DNA of 55,650 bases from Smithella sp. (GCA_007244375.1 SCVW01000033.1:1-55650); one strand, 5' to 3'. Counted from the first letter of the stretch, positions 9,019 through 18,251 are shown. Program-made: numbers and translations. Notes: generated by a model not told the origin, from the sequence alone.

Positions 9019-10212
9019 ATGTTTAATCCCAATTTAGATACGACAAGATTAGCCATCATCGGTCCCGGCCGGTTAGGTACATCTTTTGCGTATAAATTCG
9101 GTCGGGACAACAAACGCGTAGCTATCTATTATCACGACGCGGAAGTCTGCAAGGTAATAAACAGAGATCACCTGAATCCACTGCATCTGACTGAAGACAT
9201 GGCTAATCGTTTGGGCGGGATGGATAATGTTCCCCGTCTCTCCAATAAAGTTTATGCAACAAACGATCTGGAACACATTGTCGAAAACAACGATTTTATC
9301 GTTCTGGCCATAACCATGAACCGGTTGCCCGAATTTCTTAATTATCTTAAGCCGATGATTGACAAAAAGGCAGGCGACACATGTCTTGTATCTCCGATCA
9401 AAGGTTTGATTTCCGACGAAATATCCAAAAAGCTGATAACTCCTTCGCAGTTGATTAATAATAATTTATACAATTTAAAACACAAATATCAGTTAGCCTG
9501 CATCGGCGGACCGTTTTTTGACATAGATATAGCAATGGGTAATCCGGTTTGTTTAACAGTCGCCGGTAAGAAACGTATCGCTAATGTCATAAGAGAAGAT
9601 CTGCTTAAATTCAACCGCGACGAAATAAATTCATATTACAATTTTGACATTGTCGGCGTGGAAGCCTGCGGCGCTTTAAAAAATATTGTAGCCAATATTA
9701 AGGGGCTGGCCGATTCGCTTAAACTGGGAGATTCAATTCCGGGAACAATTTTTGCCCGTTCCGGTGTGGAAATTCGTTCATTGTCCCGTCTTTTAGGTGG
9801 AGGATTTCAGGCATTCCACAGCCAGGCAGGAGTTGGCGACTTGTATGTGACTGTTTCATCTCTGGCCAGTAAAAATTACCGCTACGGGAAATATTTCTAT
9901 GAACTCTATACCGGCAATCCCATCGAAACTAATTTGTACGTGCTGGAAAAAATTGACGGAACCCCTGAAGGTCCAAATACAGTCAGAAATGTTTATAAAT
10001 ATCTGGAAAAGAAAAACATGTACAGCCCTCTTTTTTCCTGCGCCTACAGGATATTTAACGAACCCGGCAACAAAGACACCATTAAAGACATGATTATTCA
10101 GGCCTGTCAGCACGATAAAAGAAAGAAAGAATATATCAGCCAGGCATCCAGAATTATGTACCGTATTTTTCCCAACCACTGGTACCGTCGTGATAAAGGT
10201 TTTTTAGATTAA
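9019..10212 (+). CDS. NAD(P)-dependent glycerol-3-phosphate dehydrogenase-like protein
   Basis: The 397-residue protein begins with a Rossmann motif (LAIIGPGRLGTSFAYKFG) and has the substrate-side block VGVEACGALKNIVANIKGLADSLKLGD, with the catalytic lysine of the GpsA family in GALKN. The later AGVGDLYVTVSSLASKNYRYG corresponds to GpsA's GxGDL-T-S-RN region. It is about 60 residues longer than typical GpsA, mostly in the C-terminal part (IFPNHWYRRDKGFLD). The likely role is reduction of dihydroxyacetone phosphate to sn-glycerol 3-phosphate for phospholipids, but this divergent long form may have another substrate. Confidence 0.8.
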   Translation: MFNPNLDTTRLAIIGPGRLGTSFAYKFGRDNKRVAIYYHDAEVCKVINRDHLNPLHLTEDMANRLGGMDNVPRLSNKVYATNDLEHIVENNDFIVLAITMNRLPEFLNYLKPMIDKKAGDTCLVSPIKGLISDEISKKLITPSQLINNNLYNLKHKYQLACIGGPFFDIDIAMGNPVCLTVAGKKRIANVIREDLLKFNRDEINSYYNFDIVGVEACGALKNIVANIKGLADSLKLGDSIPGTIFARSGVEIRSLSRLLGGGFQAFHSQAGVGDLYVTVSSLASKNYRYGKYFYELYTGNPIETNLYVLEKIDGTPEGPNTVRNVYKYLEKKNMYSPLFSCAYRIFNEPGNKDTIKDMIIQACQHDKRKKEYISQASRIMYRIFPNHWYRRDKGFLD

Positions 10213-10216
10213 AAAA

Positions 10217-10567
10217 TTATTTTAATTCTTCTTCGCTAACGATTTCAGTCTTAATCATTGTAATAAGTTCCTGAAACACGGGCAGAACATCCTTGCGAAA
10301 TCGTCCGGCCACGCAAACATTCATGATGTCGTCGCCTATTTTAAGATGGCCTTCGTTAATCCATACCCTGATGTCAACGATACCGTCTCTTTTCTTCAAT
10401 TCACTAACAACGGCTTTGAGCTTTGCCCTGTCGTAGGAAAGATTCATGGAATGGACTTTTCCACCATCTTTGGCTGTCGCCCGCACTATCCCGTTATGAA
10501 AAAGAATCATGCCGAGCATGTCCGGTGGAGATTCTTTTTTTATTTCCTTTATCCACTTATCAATCAT
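10217..10567 (-). CDS. MoaE-like protein (molybdopterin synthase large subunit family)
   Basis: The 116-residue protein resembles MoaE in its middle (GMILFHNGIVRATAKDGGKVHSMNLSYDRAK) and in LKIGDDIMNVCVAGRFRKDVLPVFQELITMIK, which matches the MoaE core around its V-x-[HR]-R region. It is shorter than classical MoaE (about 140-150 residues) and lacks the C-terminal P-x-W-K-K-E active-site segment. Either a minimal MoaE homologue or a relative without synthase activity; no other molybdopterin gene is nearby. It converges on the GpsA-like gene with a 4-bp gap. Confidence 0.65.
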   Translation of the reverse strand: MIDKWIKEIKKESPPDMLGMILFHNGIVRATAKDGGKVHSMNLSYDRAKLKAVVSELKKRDGIVDIRVWINEGHLKIGDDIMNVCVAGRFRKDVLPVFQELITMIKTEIVSEEELK

Positions 10568-10703
10568 AAAAATACTCCTTGATAATAATATGGCTATTTA
10601 CAAATCAAAACCTTTGCAAAACTGTATTAAGTTAACAATCATGTCATACTAGAGAAGGTCGGTGGCGTACCCCTAAGGGTATATCCATTATTATCAAGCT
10701 TTT

Positions 10704-10730
10704 CTAGATTCCCGCCTACGTGAGAATGAT
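10704..10730. repeat. solitary degenerate REP-like palindrome
   Basis: 27 nt beginning CTAGATTCCCGCC and ending GAGAATGAT. It matches most positions of the 27-nt ends that bracket the two GIY-YIG genes (30731-30757 and 26383-26409) but has lost part of its stem pairing. It lies in the gap between the MoaE-like gene and the fusion gene, with no nuclease gene beside it. Confidence 0.6.
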
Positions 10731-10759
10731 AAATAGAGTAATTATGCAAAGATTTCAAA

Positions 10760-12943
10760 TCAGTTGCCTGATGATAATTTTTTCAGGAACATTAAAACCA
10801 CCGCATTGACCTTTTCCGCCCCTTCTCCGCGCAGTATCCCATGATGCTTGGCATAAATCCTGAGAAGTTGTTTATCCTTTGTGCCAAGCTTGTTAAAAAT
10901 TTCCTGTCCGCTCACCGGATTCACTACGGGATCATCTGATCCTTGTATAATAAGAGCAGGACATTTCACATCTTTCAGTTGATCTTCGACTTGTTTCATC
11001 AATTTTTCCAGTTCGTGGCTTCCGCTCACGGGATTGCGGACATAGTTTATTTCAGGATTTTCCGGTGTGTTTTCCACGAACTCCATTTTAACTTTATCTA
11101 CATGAATTTTTGAAAGCAACTTATTCCACAAGTTAACGACAGGTGCAAATTTGGAGGCAACGCTCTTCAGTTTGAAAGGAGCATTGATGGCTATCACTCC
11201 CACGAATTTGCCCGGTTTATTGGCAGCCTGCAGCAGAGCAATGCCCCCACCCATGGAAAATCCACAAATGGAGAAAGTTTTCACGTTGTTTTTCATAATA
11301 ATGTAGGCGCGGCTTACGGAAGTATACCATTTTTCCCATTTACGAATGGCAAGATCCTCAGGCGCCGTACCATGCCCGCGCAAACGAGCCCCGTATACAT
11401 TGTATCCATTCTTATAAAGATAATCTGCCAGCGGTCTGATTTCCTCCGGCGCTGCCATATATCCATGAACCATGATAACTCCCTTTCTGCTGAAAAAGCG
11501 CTTCAGGAAAAAGGGTTCTCCAATATTTCTTGGTTTACTCTCATCTTTTATAAAATACTTCTGATAATCCTTTTCAAAAAGATCCTTGTCGAGCTTGATA
11601 AAGTGATTCCTTATTTTCCATCGAACAAAGAAAGTCGGAAGAAACATCAATCTATCAACAGCTCTGGTTAAATCACGAAGAGGCTCTATTTCATTTTTAA
11701 AAACTTCAATGATATTATCTCTTCTTATTGTATGGAAATCGGATTTTCTGGCAAATCGTTCACTGTTTTTAGTAATTATTCCATTCCCCAGTTTAATGTA
11801 GTTGTTGTATATATTTTCTTTTATAAAATTTTCATACTTTTCATGATAATCGTCGTTAAGAAGAAAAAACTGTTTTTTATAAAGCGAAGTGTGGCAATTG
11901 GTTATGCCATCTTTACGCAAACATTGAATAGCCAGAAAAATGCGGTTTTTGAAATCGTCTTCACTGAAACCACCGTTACCGTATTTGGTTAATATGTATG
12001 ACATCAGATGATCGTGATTAATAGTTGTCATGCCATATATGGCGTCCATGTAATCATGCATCATACTGACACATGTTTTTTTGAACGAATCTATCTTCTT
12101 GAATTCTCCGGGATCCAGATAAAGCTTATCATTTTTTAGTAACTTGCTCAGTTTTCTGCTGGAAGCTATATATTTTTTTGCAGATAGTGGTTTGCCAAAA
12201 TTAATATCAATATCTACTTTGCCCAAAACCATCGGACCTTCAACTTCCAGTTCCTCCTGAAGACGCGTTGATATATTCTTAACAAACCGGCCGGCCAGCT
12301 TGCTTAGTGCATTTTCCTGAGCACGAACAGGATAATAGGTTATATTAACCGGTACAATATAAGTATCTTTGTTTATAATTCTGTTTGTATCCGCAGGATT
12401 AAAACCGAAATGATCTGCCATACGGATAATTGATGCACTATCGCCGATAGAACGGAATTTTCTTAATTTCTCGCGAATAAACTCGGCCCGTAAGGCTATT
12501 TGTGCGGCTCCCGAATGAGGCGGTCTTCTGATGCCCGCGTTGTAAACAAGGTACTTGCCTTTTTCGATAATCTTTTTATCTTTGATTATCTGACCTTCCG
12601 GAAAAATAATAACGGGATAACTGTCGGTAAGAAGTGCATTAATAAATATTTTATCCCTGTTCGGATCGGCTGTGGAAATTGCGCCGACCTTGTCCATAAA
12701 AGTACCCAAATCACCGCTAAAAAAGGAATGATGTGCCAGAGAGATCGGATACCTTTTTATGTTCTTCTTAATTATATAAGGCATCAAAATTGTTTCCATG
12801 CGCGTGAAGTGATTAATTACATAGAGCACCGGCTGGGTGGGAACATTTTCTATGCCGTGCAGACGTATGTCCGTTCCGGTTGTTCTAATCAGGGTATCAA
12901 CGGCAACTTCTATAAGATTAATCAAGGAGGTCGATATATTCAT
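10760..12943 (-). CDS. PlsC-type acyltransferase fused to an alpha/beta hydrolase
   Basis: The 727-residue protein joins two lipid enzymes. Residues about 25-265 are a PlsC/LPLAT acyltransferase with NHFTRMET (H45) and FPEGQ (E116-G117); the usual H-x4-D catalytic pair reads H-x4-E here (H45, E50). Residues about 480-727 are a lysophospholipase-like alpha/beta hydrolase with VMVHGY-like oxyanion loop (IMVHGYMAAPEE), nucleophile elbow GFSMGG, acid in QGSDDPVV and a late KHHG histidine. The middle (270-480) is helical and unfamiliar. The start codon shares a base with the stop of the glycerophosphodiesterase gene (TAATG), so they are coupled. The protein probably works on membrane phospholipids, perhaps in acyl-chain exchange. 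Confidence 0.88.
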   Translation of the reverse strand: MNISTSLINLIEVAVDTLIRTTGTDIRLHGIENVPTQPVLYVINHFTRMETILMPYIIKKNIKRYPISLAHHSFFSGDLGTFMDKVGAISTADPNRDKIFINALLTDSYPVIIFPEGQIIKDKKIIEKGKYLVYNAGIRRPPHSGAAQIALRAEFIREKLRKFRSIGDSASIIRMADHFGFNPADTNRIINKDTYIVPVNITYYPVRAQENALSKLAGRFVKNISTRLQEELEVEGPMVLGKVDIDINFGKPLSAKKYIASSRKLSKLLKNDKLYLDPGEFKKIDSFKKTCVSMMHDYMDAIYGMTTINHDHLMSYILTKYGNGGFSEDDFKNRIFLAIQCLRKDGITNCHTSLYKKQFFLLNDDYHEKYENFIKENIYNNYIKLGNGIITKNSERFARKSDFHTIRRDNIIEVFKNEIEPLRDLTRAVDRLMFLPTFFVRWKIRNHFIKLDKDLFEKDYQKYFIKDESKPRNIGEPFFLKRFFSRKGVIMVHGYMAAPEEIRPLADYLYKNGYNVYGARLRGHGTAPEDLAIRKWEKWYTSVSRAYIIMKNNVKTFSICGFSMGGGIALLQAANKPGKFVGVIAINAPFKLKSVASKFAPVVNLWNKLLSKIHVDKVKMEFVENTPENPEINYVRNPVSGSHELEKLMKQVEDQLKDVKCPALIIQGSDDPVVNPVSGQEIFNKLGTKDKQLLRIYAKHHGILRGEGAEKVNAVVLMFLKKLSSGN

Positions 12944-13746
12944 TATTTCTGCCTTTGTCTTATATCCGTCACCACTCTTTTTAATATATCCGGATTGTTG
13001 GTGAAAATCCCACTGACACCCATGTTAATAAATCGTTTCATGTTCCTCACATCATTGACGGTGTAAATGTTAACAGGAATATTATTCAATTTAATATCTG
13101 AAAGCCATTTCTTTTTAAAATAGGATCCGGAACAATTAAAGGCATCAACTCCCATACATTTTATTATATCCGAAGGGAATCTAGAACCATAGTGTTTTTT
13201 TTCAAACAACACCGCAACCGCCGCGGAATTATCTATTTGCTTTAAGTGCATAATTGCCCGTGGATCAAAACTGGAAAACACTATGTGTCCATTCATACCG
13301 CTTTGTTCAACAATTTTCAGACATTTTTCCTCAATGCCATCGGAGATCATTTTGCTGACAGCTTCGGTTTTGATTTCAATATTCACTGCGATCTTGTATT
13401 TACAAAAATCCAAAACTTCAACCAGTGTCGGTATTCTCGTGTTCTTAAAATTTTTATTAAACCAGCTGCCTGCATCCAGTTTCTTCAACGCAGCAAGTGT
13501 ATAATCGATAACTTTACCCCGGCCATTGGTGCACCGACTTATTTTTTCATCGTGAAAAACAACAACTTCTTTATCCGATGTAAGCTGAACATCCATCTCC
13601 ACCATATCCGCACCCATTTCAATCGCGGCTTCAAACGAGGGAAACGTGTTTTCAGGATAATAAGCCGATGCTCCGCGATGGGCGATGATAGTAAACTCAT
13701 CTCCGTCTCTATGATTATACTTAAATAAATGATATGGCCTGCCCAT
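12943..13746 (-). CDS. glycerophosphodiester phosphodiesterase
   Basis: The 267-residue protein is a single GDPD TIM-barrel with the family's catalytic and metal residues in order: HRGASAYYPENT (H23, R24, E32), MVEMDVQLTSD (E50, D52) and VFHDE (H65). The end IPVNIYTVNDVRNMKRFINMGVSGIFTNNPDIL is the standard GDPD closing segment. There is no signal peptide, so it resembles cytosolic UgpQ, cleaving glycerophosphodiesters to glycerol 3-phosphate and an alcohol. It lies 23 bp after the antiporter gene and overlaps the acyltransferase/hydrolase fusion, which supports a shared role in phospholipid turnover. Confidence 0.94.
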   Translation of the reverse strand: MGRPYHLFKYNHRDGDEFTIIAHRGASAYYPENTFPSFEAAIEMGADMVEMDVQLTSDKEVVVFHDEKISRCTNGRGKVIDYTLAALKKLDAGSWFNKNFKNTRIPTLVEVLDFCKYKIAVNIEIKTEAVSKMISDGIEEKCLKIVEQSGMNGHIVFSSFDPRAIMHLKQIDNSAAVAVLFEKKHYGSRFPSDIIKCMGVDAFNCSGSYFKKKWLSDIKLNNIPVNIYTVNDVRNMKRFINMGVSGIFTNNPDILKRVVTDIRQRQK

Positions 13747-13769
13747 AGTCGTTTTTTAAAAGTCCTTTT

Positions 13770-15647
13770 TTAATTTTTTCCACTATCTGATTTCTCCTCA
13801 AACAAATCGCTGTCCCACGCGTGATCGTTGATATTCGGAATTACTTCCCTGTCTTTATTCAGCATTTGTTCCTGAATCTGAATTTGTTCGCGGGTAGTAA
13901 AAATATAGTCGCTCTGATCATAACGATGGCGGGCAAGTTCCCGCAAAGCCGCTTCATCATATTTGATAAAATTCTGGCTGGCGCGCACAGCGCTGTATTT
14001 GCGGACACCAAGCTTAACCAAAACATCAACGCCCAACCTCACGGATGTATCCAGCGATTCCCGATAAACATCTTTTATTCCCATATCAAGCAGTTCATAA
14101 GCATCCAGACGGCTTTTGGCACGAACCATCACAGTCAGATTGGGAAATATTTTCTTTGTCTTCTCTACCAGACCGAAATTAATATCCGGCGAATCAATGG
14201 CTGCAATAAGAATTTTTGCCTCACTAGCGCCTGCTGATTTCAGAATATCAATACGCGTAGCATCACCGTAAAAGACTTTAAATCCCATTTTTCTTAACAG
14301 ATCAACTCTATCGGAATCATTATCCAAAACAGTAGCATTAATGCCGTTGGCTCTCAGAAACCTGCCCAGTGTGCTGCCGAAATGACCGAAACCGGCTATG
14401 ATAACCGGGTTGCTTTCGTCAATCGCATCAGCTTCCTTTTCTTCCTTTTCTTTAATTCCAAAATAAGGAAGAATAAGCCGTTCATTAATCAAAAGCAATA
14501 AAGGCGTCACTGTCATGGTAATTGCTGTAACTCCCATCATCATGTCAGTCCATCGGGTAGACAAAATATCTAACTGGTGAATAAAAGAAAAAAGAACAAA
14601 GGCAAATTCTCCCACCTGCGCCAATCCCAAAGTAAACAATAAATTTTGATCAAAGCTTAGTCGTATCAACGAACCACTGACAAAAAGCACTGTTGCTTTG
14701 ATTACAATAATTGAGCAAACTAAAGAGATTATCGTCAAGGGATTGCTGATGATAAGACTGAAATTAATGGATGCACCAACGGTAATAAAAAACAAACCAA
14801 GCAAAATACCTTTGAAAGGTTCAATATCGCTTTCCAACTCATGCCTGAATTCACTATTGGCCAGAACTACACCGGCTAAAAATGTGCCCAGCGCGGGGCT
14901 CAATCCTACCAGCATCATGATACAGGCAGTGCCGATAATAATAAAAAGAGACGCCGCCGTAAACAACTCTCGCAAGTGAATACGGGCAATAAAACGCAGG
15001 AAAGGAACTATAATAAAACGACCGCAAAGAATAACCAATCCGACTGCGCCCAGAAGGGTCAACGTCTGCGCCCAGCCGGGCATCTCTGAAAACAGAGTGG
15101 TTTGTCCTTCCGTTTGCACATGTGAACCTAATATAGTTAGAAGCGGTAAAAGCGCCAGAATAGGAATAACGGAAATATCCTGAAAAAGTAGTACCGCAAA
15201 AGAACTTTTCCCCGACTCCGTTTTCGTTAGACCTTTTTCTCTGAGAGTCTGCATAACTATAGCTGTTGAAGACATGGCTATTGCCAAACCGCTGGCCAGT
15301 GCCGCTTGCCAGGTGAATCCGATAAAGAATAAAAGCACAAAGATTAATATCGTTGTCGCGCATAATTGCAGTGAACCCGCTCCCAGAATCAAGTTACGCA
15401 TGCGCCAGAAATGCGATGGTTCCAGTTCCAATCCAATGAGAAAAAGCATCATCACTACGCCGATTTCGGCAAAATGCATGATGTCTTTACCTTCTTGACC
15501 GACAAAACCCAGAAAGAAAGGTCCGATAATTATACCGCCCAAAAGATAACCAAGCACCGAACCCATACCAAGTTTTTTGGCTATTGGAACAAAAACTATT
15601 GCGGCAGCCAGATATATAAGAGCGTCACTCAGAAAAGTGCTGATCAT
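13770..15647 (-). CDS. KefB/KefC-type monovalent cation:proton antiporter
   Basis: The 625-residue protein has about 12 membrane segments of the Na+/H+ exchanger CPA2 family (residues 1-385, with GVVMMLFLIGLELEPSHFW and FQDISVIPILALLPLL) followed by a TrkA-N/RCK domain beginning VIIAGFGHFGSTLGRFL (GxGxxG, dinucleotide binding) and a charged tail. It is of KefB/KefC length and domain order. The ATG overlaps the stop of the KefG-like gene (ATGA), the classical kefG-kefB arrangement. Kef systems release K+ to acidify the cytoplasm against electrophiles; glutathione gating is not shown by sequence alone. Confidence 0.9.
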   Translation of the reverse strand: MISTFLSDALIYLAAAIVFVPIAKKLGMGSVLGYLLGGIIIGPFFLGFVGQEGKDIMHFAEIGVVMMLFLIGLELEPSHFWRMRNLILGAGSLQLCATTILIFVLLFFIGFTWQAALASGLAIAMSSTAIVMQTLREKGLTKTESGKSSFAVLLFQDISVIPILALLPLLTILGSHVQTEGQTTLFSEMPGWAQTLTLLGAVGLVILCGRFIIVPFLRFIARIHLRELFTAASLFIIIGTACIMMLVGLSPALGTFLAGVVLANSEFRHELESDIEPFKGILLGLFFITVGASINFSLIISNPLTIISLVCSIIVIKATVLFVSGSLIRLSFDQNLLFTLGLAQVGEFAFVLFSFIHQLDILSTRWTDMMMGVTAITMTVTPLLLLINERLILPYFGIKEKEEKEADAIDESNPVIIAGFGHFGSTLGRFLRANGINATVLDNDSDRVDLLRKMGFKVFYGDATRIDILKSAGASEAKILIAAIDSPDINFGLVEKTKKIFPNLTVMVRAKSRLDAYELLDMGIKDVYRESLDTSVRLGVDVLVKLGVRKYSAVRASQNFIKYDEAALRELARHRYDQSDYIFTTREQIQIQEQMLNKDREVIPNINDHAWDSDLFEEKSDSGKN

Positions 15648-16255
15648 GGTTTATGCCCTTCCGTTTCTTTAACAATCCAGTCATTCAGAAATTCTACTTT
15701 TTTGAACATCTCGACATCGAAATTACCTTTAACCAACTTATCTAAAAGTGTGTGATACATTTTTACATGAAATTTGAGCGCATTGGTTGTCAGCAAATGT
15801 GTACCCTGAACGGCAAACGGAGGCAGATAAATCATTTTACAAAGAGTCGCTGTTTGTTCAAACGGAACGAGAAATTCCCTGATTGTAAAACGATTAAAGG
15901 CATTAGCTGCATATACTTCTCTGGTGCCACCTGAAGTAATGGTATTAAAAACAATTTTATTATTAAGATTGTCGCCGCCCCGGCCATGCGCCCATCCGTA
16001 CTCCAACACCAGATCAATCCACTGCTTGAGCAGAGCCGGAGCGCTGTACATGTAAAAAGGGTGATGCCAGATAATGATTTGATGATTCAGCAGAAGCTCT
16101 CTTTCACGATCTGTATCTATATTGAAATCAGGATACTGCTCGTACAAATCGTTGATGGTGACACCTTCGATCCGGCCAACATTTTTAAGCAGAGCACGAT
16201 TTGTTTTAGATTTTTCAAAACGAGGATGAGCGAAAAGAATAAGAACTTTATTCAT
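15644..16255 (-). CDS. KefG/KefF-like flavodoxin-fold NAD(P)H oxidoreductase
   Basis: From the ATG at 16255 (AAGGTG ribosome binding site 7 nt upstream; a TTG one codon earlier is less likely), the 203-residue protein starts MNKVLILFAHPRFEKSKTNRALL, the flavodoxin-like FMN site. HHPFYMYSAPALLKQWIDLVLEYGWAHGRGG is the signature of Kef ancillary quinone reductases. The product binds and activates the antiporter encoded immediately downstream, with which it overlaps by 4 nt. Confidence 0.92.
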   Translation of the reverse strand: MNKVLILFAHPRFEKSKTNRALLKNVGRIEGVTINDLYEQYPDFNIDTDRERELLLNHQIIIWHHPFYMYSAPALLKQWIDLVLEYGWAHGRGGDNLNNKIVFNTITSGGTREVYAANAFNRFTIREFLVPFEQTATLCKMIYLPPFAVQGTHLLTTNALKFHVKMYHTLLDKLVKGNFDVEMFKKVEFLNDWIVKETEGHKP

Positions 16256-16361
16256 CAAAAAACACCTTTGCCAAAACTATTCTTTTTTGCAAGATTATCA
16301 TAATTTTCTTGACAATTCTTTTTATCTGTTTCCTAAAAATTCCCGCTTGCCTAATCGAACC

Positions 16362-16379
16362 TTGACATTTAAGTGTCAA
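16362..16379. promoter_or_regulatory. inverted repeat TTGACA-N6-TGTCAA between kefG-like gene and crotonase
   Basis: The arms TTGACA (16362-16367) and TGTCAA (16374-16379) lie 112-129 bp before the crotonase start and about 107 bp before the divergent KefG-like gene. TTGACA could also be a -35 element for the plus-strand gene, but I see only a poor -10 (TTAATT). An operator for divergent control is possible. Confidence 0.35.
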
Positions 16380-16490
16380 TAGGCTTAATTTTAACACGTT
16401 TTGATTTTTTACGCTAATTGCTGTGTTAAATGGTAGGTATGCTGTATTCCAAATCACGCTGTTCTTAACAACAATAAAAGGAGAGTCCCT

Positions 16491-17270
16491 ATGGAAAATC
16501 TGATATTTACAAAAGAAAACAAGATTGGAATCCTGACTTTTAACAGACCGGAATCAAAGAATTCTCTCGATGCCAAAACGTACGATGAACTTTTCGAACT
16601 CATACCTCAGATAGATAAGGATGAGGATGTTAGAGTACTCATCATCACGGGAGCGGGAGACTCATTTTGTGCCGGAATCAACCTGAGTTTTGCGGCCTCT
16701 TTGAAAGACGCCAGCCCGGCATGGATGCGATGGTTTATCAAAAAAGTCCAAGTTACTTTTTCATTTGAAAAAATGAGACAACCCGTAATATCGGCGGTCA
16801 GGGGACATGCTGTCGGCAACGGTTGTGATATAGCTGTGGCCAGCGATTTTATCATTGCCTCGGAAACCGCTAAATTCGCAATGGCTTACACCACATTAGG
16901 ATTGGTGCCGGATGCGGGTGGAACTTACAGACTTACAAGACTTATCGGTCCGTCAAAGGCCAAAGAACTCATTCTTACCGGCGAGAGAATCGATGCTAAA
17001 AGAGCTTATGAGATAGGAATGGTCACCAAGGTTGTTCCGGACGACAAGTTAATGGACGAAGCTATGGCTTTGGCAATCAAACTCGCTAAAAGGGCGCCTC
17101 TGGCGCTTTCCATGTCTAAAGCAGCCATCGACAATGCTTTGAGCGGTAATTTTTGCATAAACCAGGATCTGGAGCTATATATGCAGGGAGTCTGCATTCC
17201 GAGTCATGATGCAACGGAAGCGGTTATCTCGTTTTTGGAAAAAAGAGACGGTAATTTCATCGGAAAATAA
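16491..17270 (+). CDS. crotonase-superfamily enoyl-CoA isomerase/hydratase-like protein
   Basis: The 259-residue protein has the whole crotonase fold: NRPESKNSLDAKTYDEL, the oxyanion-hole segments GAGDSFCAGINLSF and RGHAVGNGCDIAVASDF, and LGLVPDAGGTYRLTRLIG. The two catalytic glutamates of classical enoyl-CoA hydratase are not conserved: the first position reads Asp (GNGCD) and the second is in AYTTLG. The PDAGG aspartate resembles PaaG-type isomerases, so isomerisation of a double bond is more likely than hydration. A strong AAAGGAGAG ribosome binding site precedes the ATG. It stands alone, away from the acyl-CoA operon at 44-52 kb. Confidence 0.85.
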   Translation: MENLIFTKENKIGILTFNRPESKNSLDAKTYDELFELIPQIDKDEDVRVLIITGAGDSFCAGINLSFAASLKDASPAWMRWFIKKVQVTFSFEKMRQPVISAVRGHAVGNGCDIAVASDFIIASETAKFAMAYTTLGLVPDAGGTYRLTRLIGPSKAKELILTGERIDAKRAYEIGMVTKVVPDDKLMDEAMALAIKLAKRAPLALSMSKAAIDNALSGNFCINQDLELYMQGVCIPSHDATEAVISFLEKRDGNFIGK

Positions 17271-17317
17271 AAGGCTAGAACTACTTTTACAGGGAATATA
17301 TCTTCAATCGCCTGTTA

Positions 17318-17352
17318 AGAAAAAATCTGGCTTGCTTTTTAAGCAAGCCAGA
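17318..17352 (-). terminator. terminator overlapping the 3' end of the 17339-18133 gene
   Basis: A perfect 12-bp stem, TCTGGCTTGCTT (17326-17337) and AAGCAAGCCAGA (17341-17352), with a 3-nt loop. On the minus strand it is followed by TTTTTTCTT, so it ends transcription of the membrane-protein gene, whose last codons form part of the stem. Confidence 0.85.
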
Positions 17353-18133
17353 ACAGACTTATTACGCCCGCTAAATAGAAGATAAGACCGATGATAAAAT
17401 GATTCTTTTTCAAACGTTCAAGAAACAGCGAGGTTATTGCTCCCAAACCACAGGCAAACAGATAAGGAATAAAAATCTGTATTGTTGTGAAGTGCCGCAA
17501 GTCACCGGGAAGATAATAAAACAGATAAGTATGAAAAAGTGAAATTGAAAATATATTAGCCAGGATTTCAAGTGCCATTGCGTCAAGCGCGAATAGATAT
17601 GTTTTTGCAGCACCGTTTTTAATATAAGCCAGTTTGGAATTAATTTCAATGGCACTGTTCATGCAAAAGACAAAAAAGCCATATAATGGCCACATAAACA
17701 TACCAACGCCGGATGTGTATCCGTAGTGGATCGGCCATACCTTATAAAGCCAGCCGGGTTGACCAACGAATTTTACAAAAAGAGTATCGAGGATTATTTC
17801 ATACCACATCGCACCGAAGAAAGTGCATCCCATATAAAGCACCAGCTTCGAATAATTAATGGTCAAAAATCTTTTCGCTACCAAACTGCAAAAAAAATAG
17901 AGACACGGTAAGAAGAAAAAAACGAAAACAAAAATGAATGCCGGCCAGTACTGTGGACTGAGTTTTTTAATTTCAATCCCGGCCTTTTCGATTAGAAACC
18001 ACCAGGACAGATGCGTAACAACCCAAAAGACCATATAACATGCCATAAAAAACAAAAGTGCCCGCACCAAATAAGGAAGATTTAAAACTTTTTTAAAGGA
18101 ATTGTTGTTCTGCATAATGGGAATTTGTACCAC
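17339..18133 (-). CDS. multi-pass membrane protein, unknown
   Basis: The 264-residue protein starts at a GTG (18133) or at the ATG at 18115; neither has a convincing ribosome binding site. About seven hydrophobic segments are visible (near 26-46, 65-88, 100-120, 145-160, 178-205, 212-232 and 243-262), with aromatic-rich loops such as HLSWWFLIEKAG and GQPGWLYKVWPIHYGYTSG. I do not recognise a family. It converges on the crotonase gene, and the terminator at 17318-17352 lies across its end. Confidence 0.7.
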   Translation of the reverse strand: MVQIPIMQNNNSFKKVLNLPYLVRALLFFMACYMVFWVVTHLSWWFLIEKAGIEIKKLSPQYWPAFIFVFVFFFLPCLYFFCSLVAKRFLTINYSKLVLYMGCTFFGAMWYEIILDTLFVKFVGQPGWLYKVWPIHYGYTSGVGMFMWPLYGFFVFCMNSAIEINSKLAYIKNGAAKTYLFALDAMALEILANIFSISLFHTYLFYYLPGDLRHFTTIQIFIPYLFACGLGAITSLFLERLKKNHFIIGLIFYLAGVISLFWLA

Positions 18134-18251
18134 ATGTTGAGTTATAGTTCAGCTTTTTTCGATTATTTTTTATGATATAGGAGAATAAGAGAGAAATTTT
18201 AAAAGATAAAGAAACCATAAAACAGGTAGGCTTTGAAATTGGTTAAAAAAG

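Noticed and set aside
11372-11992. Plus-strand ORFs of 86-99 codons inside the acyltransferase/hydrolase gene
   Set aside because: They lie antisense to a long, clearly coding gene and have no family features or ribosome binding sites.
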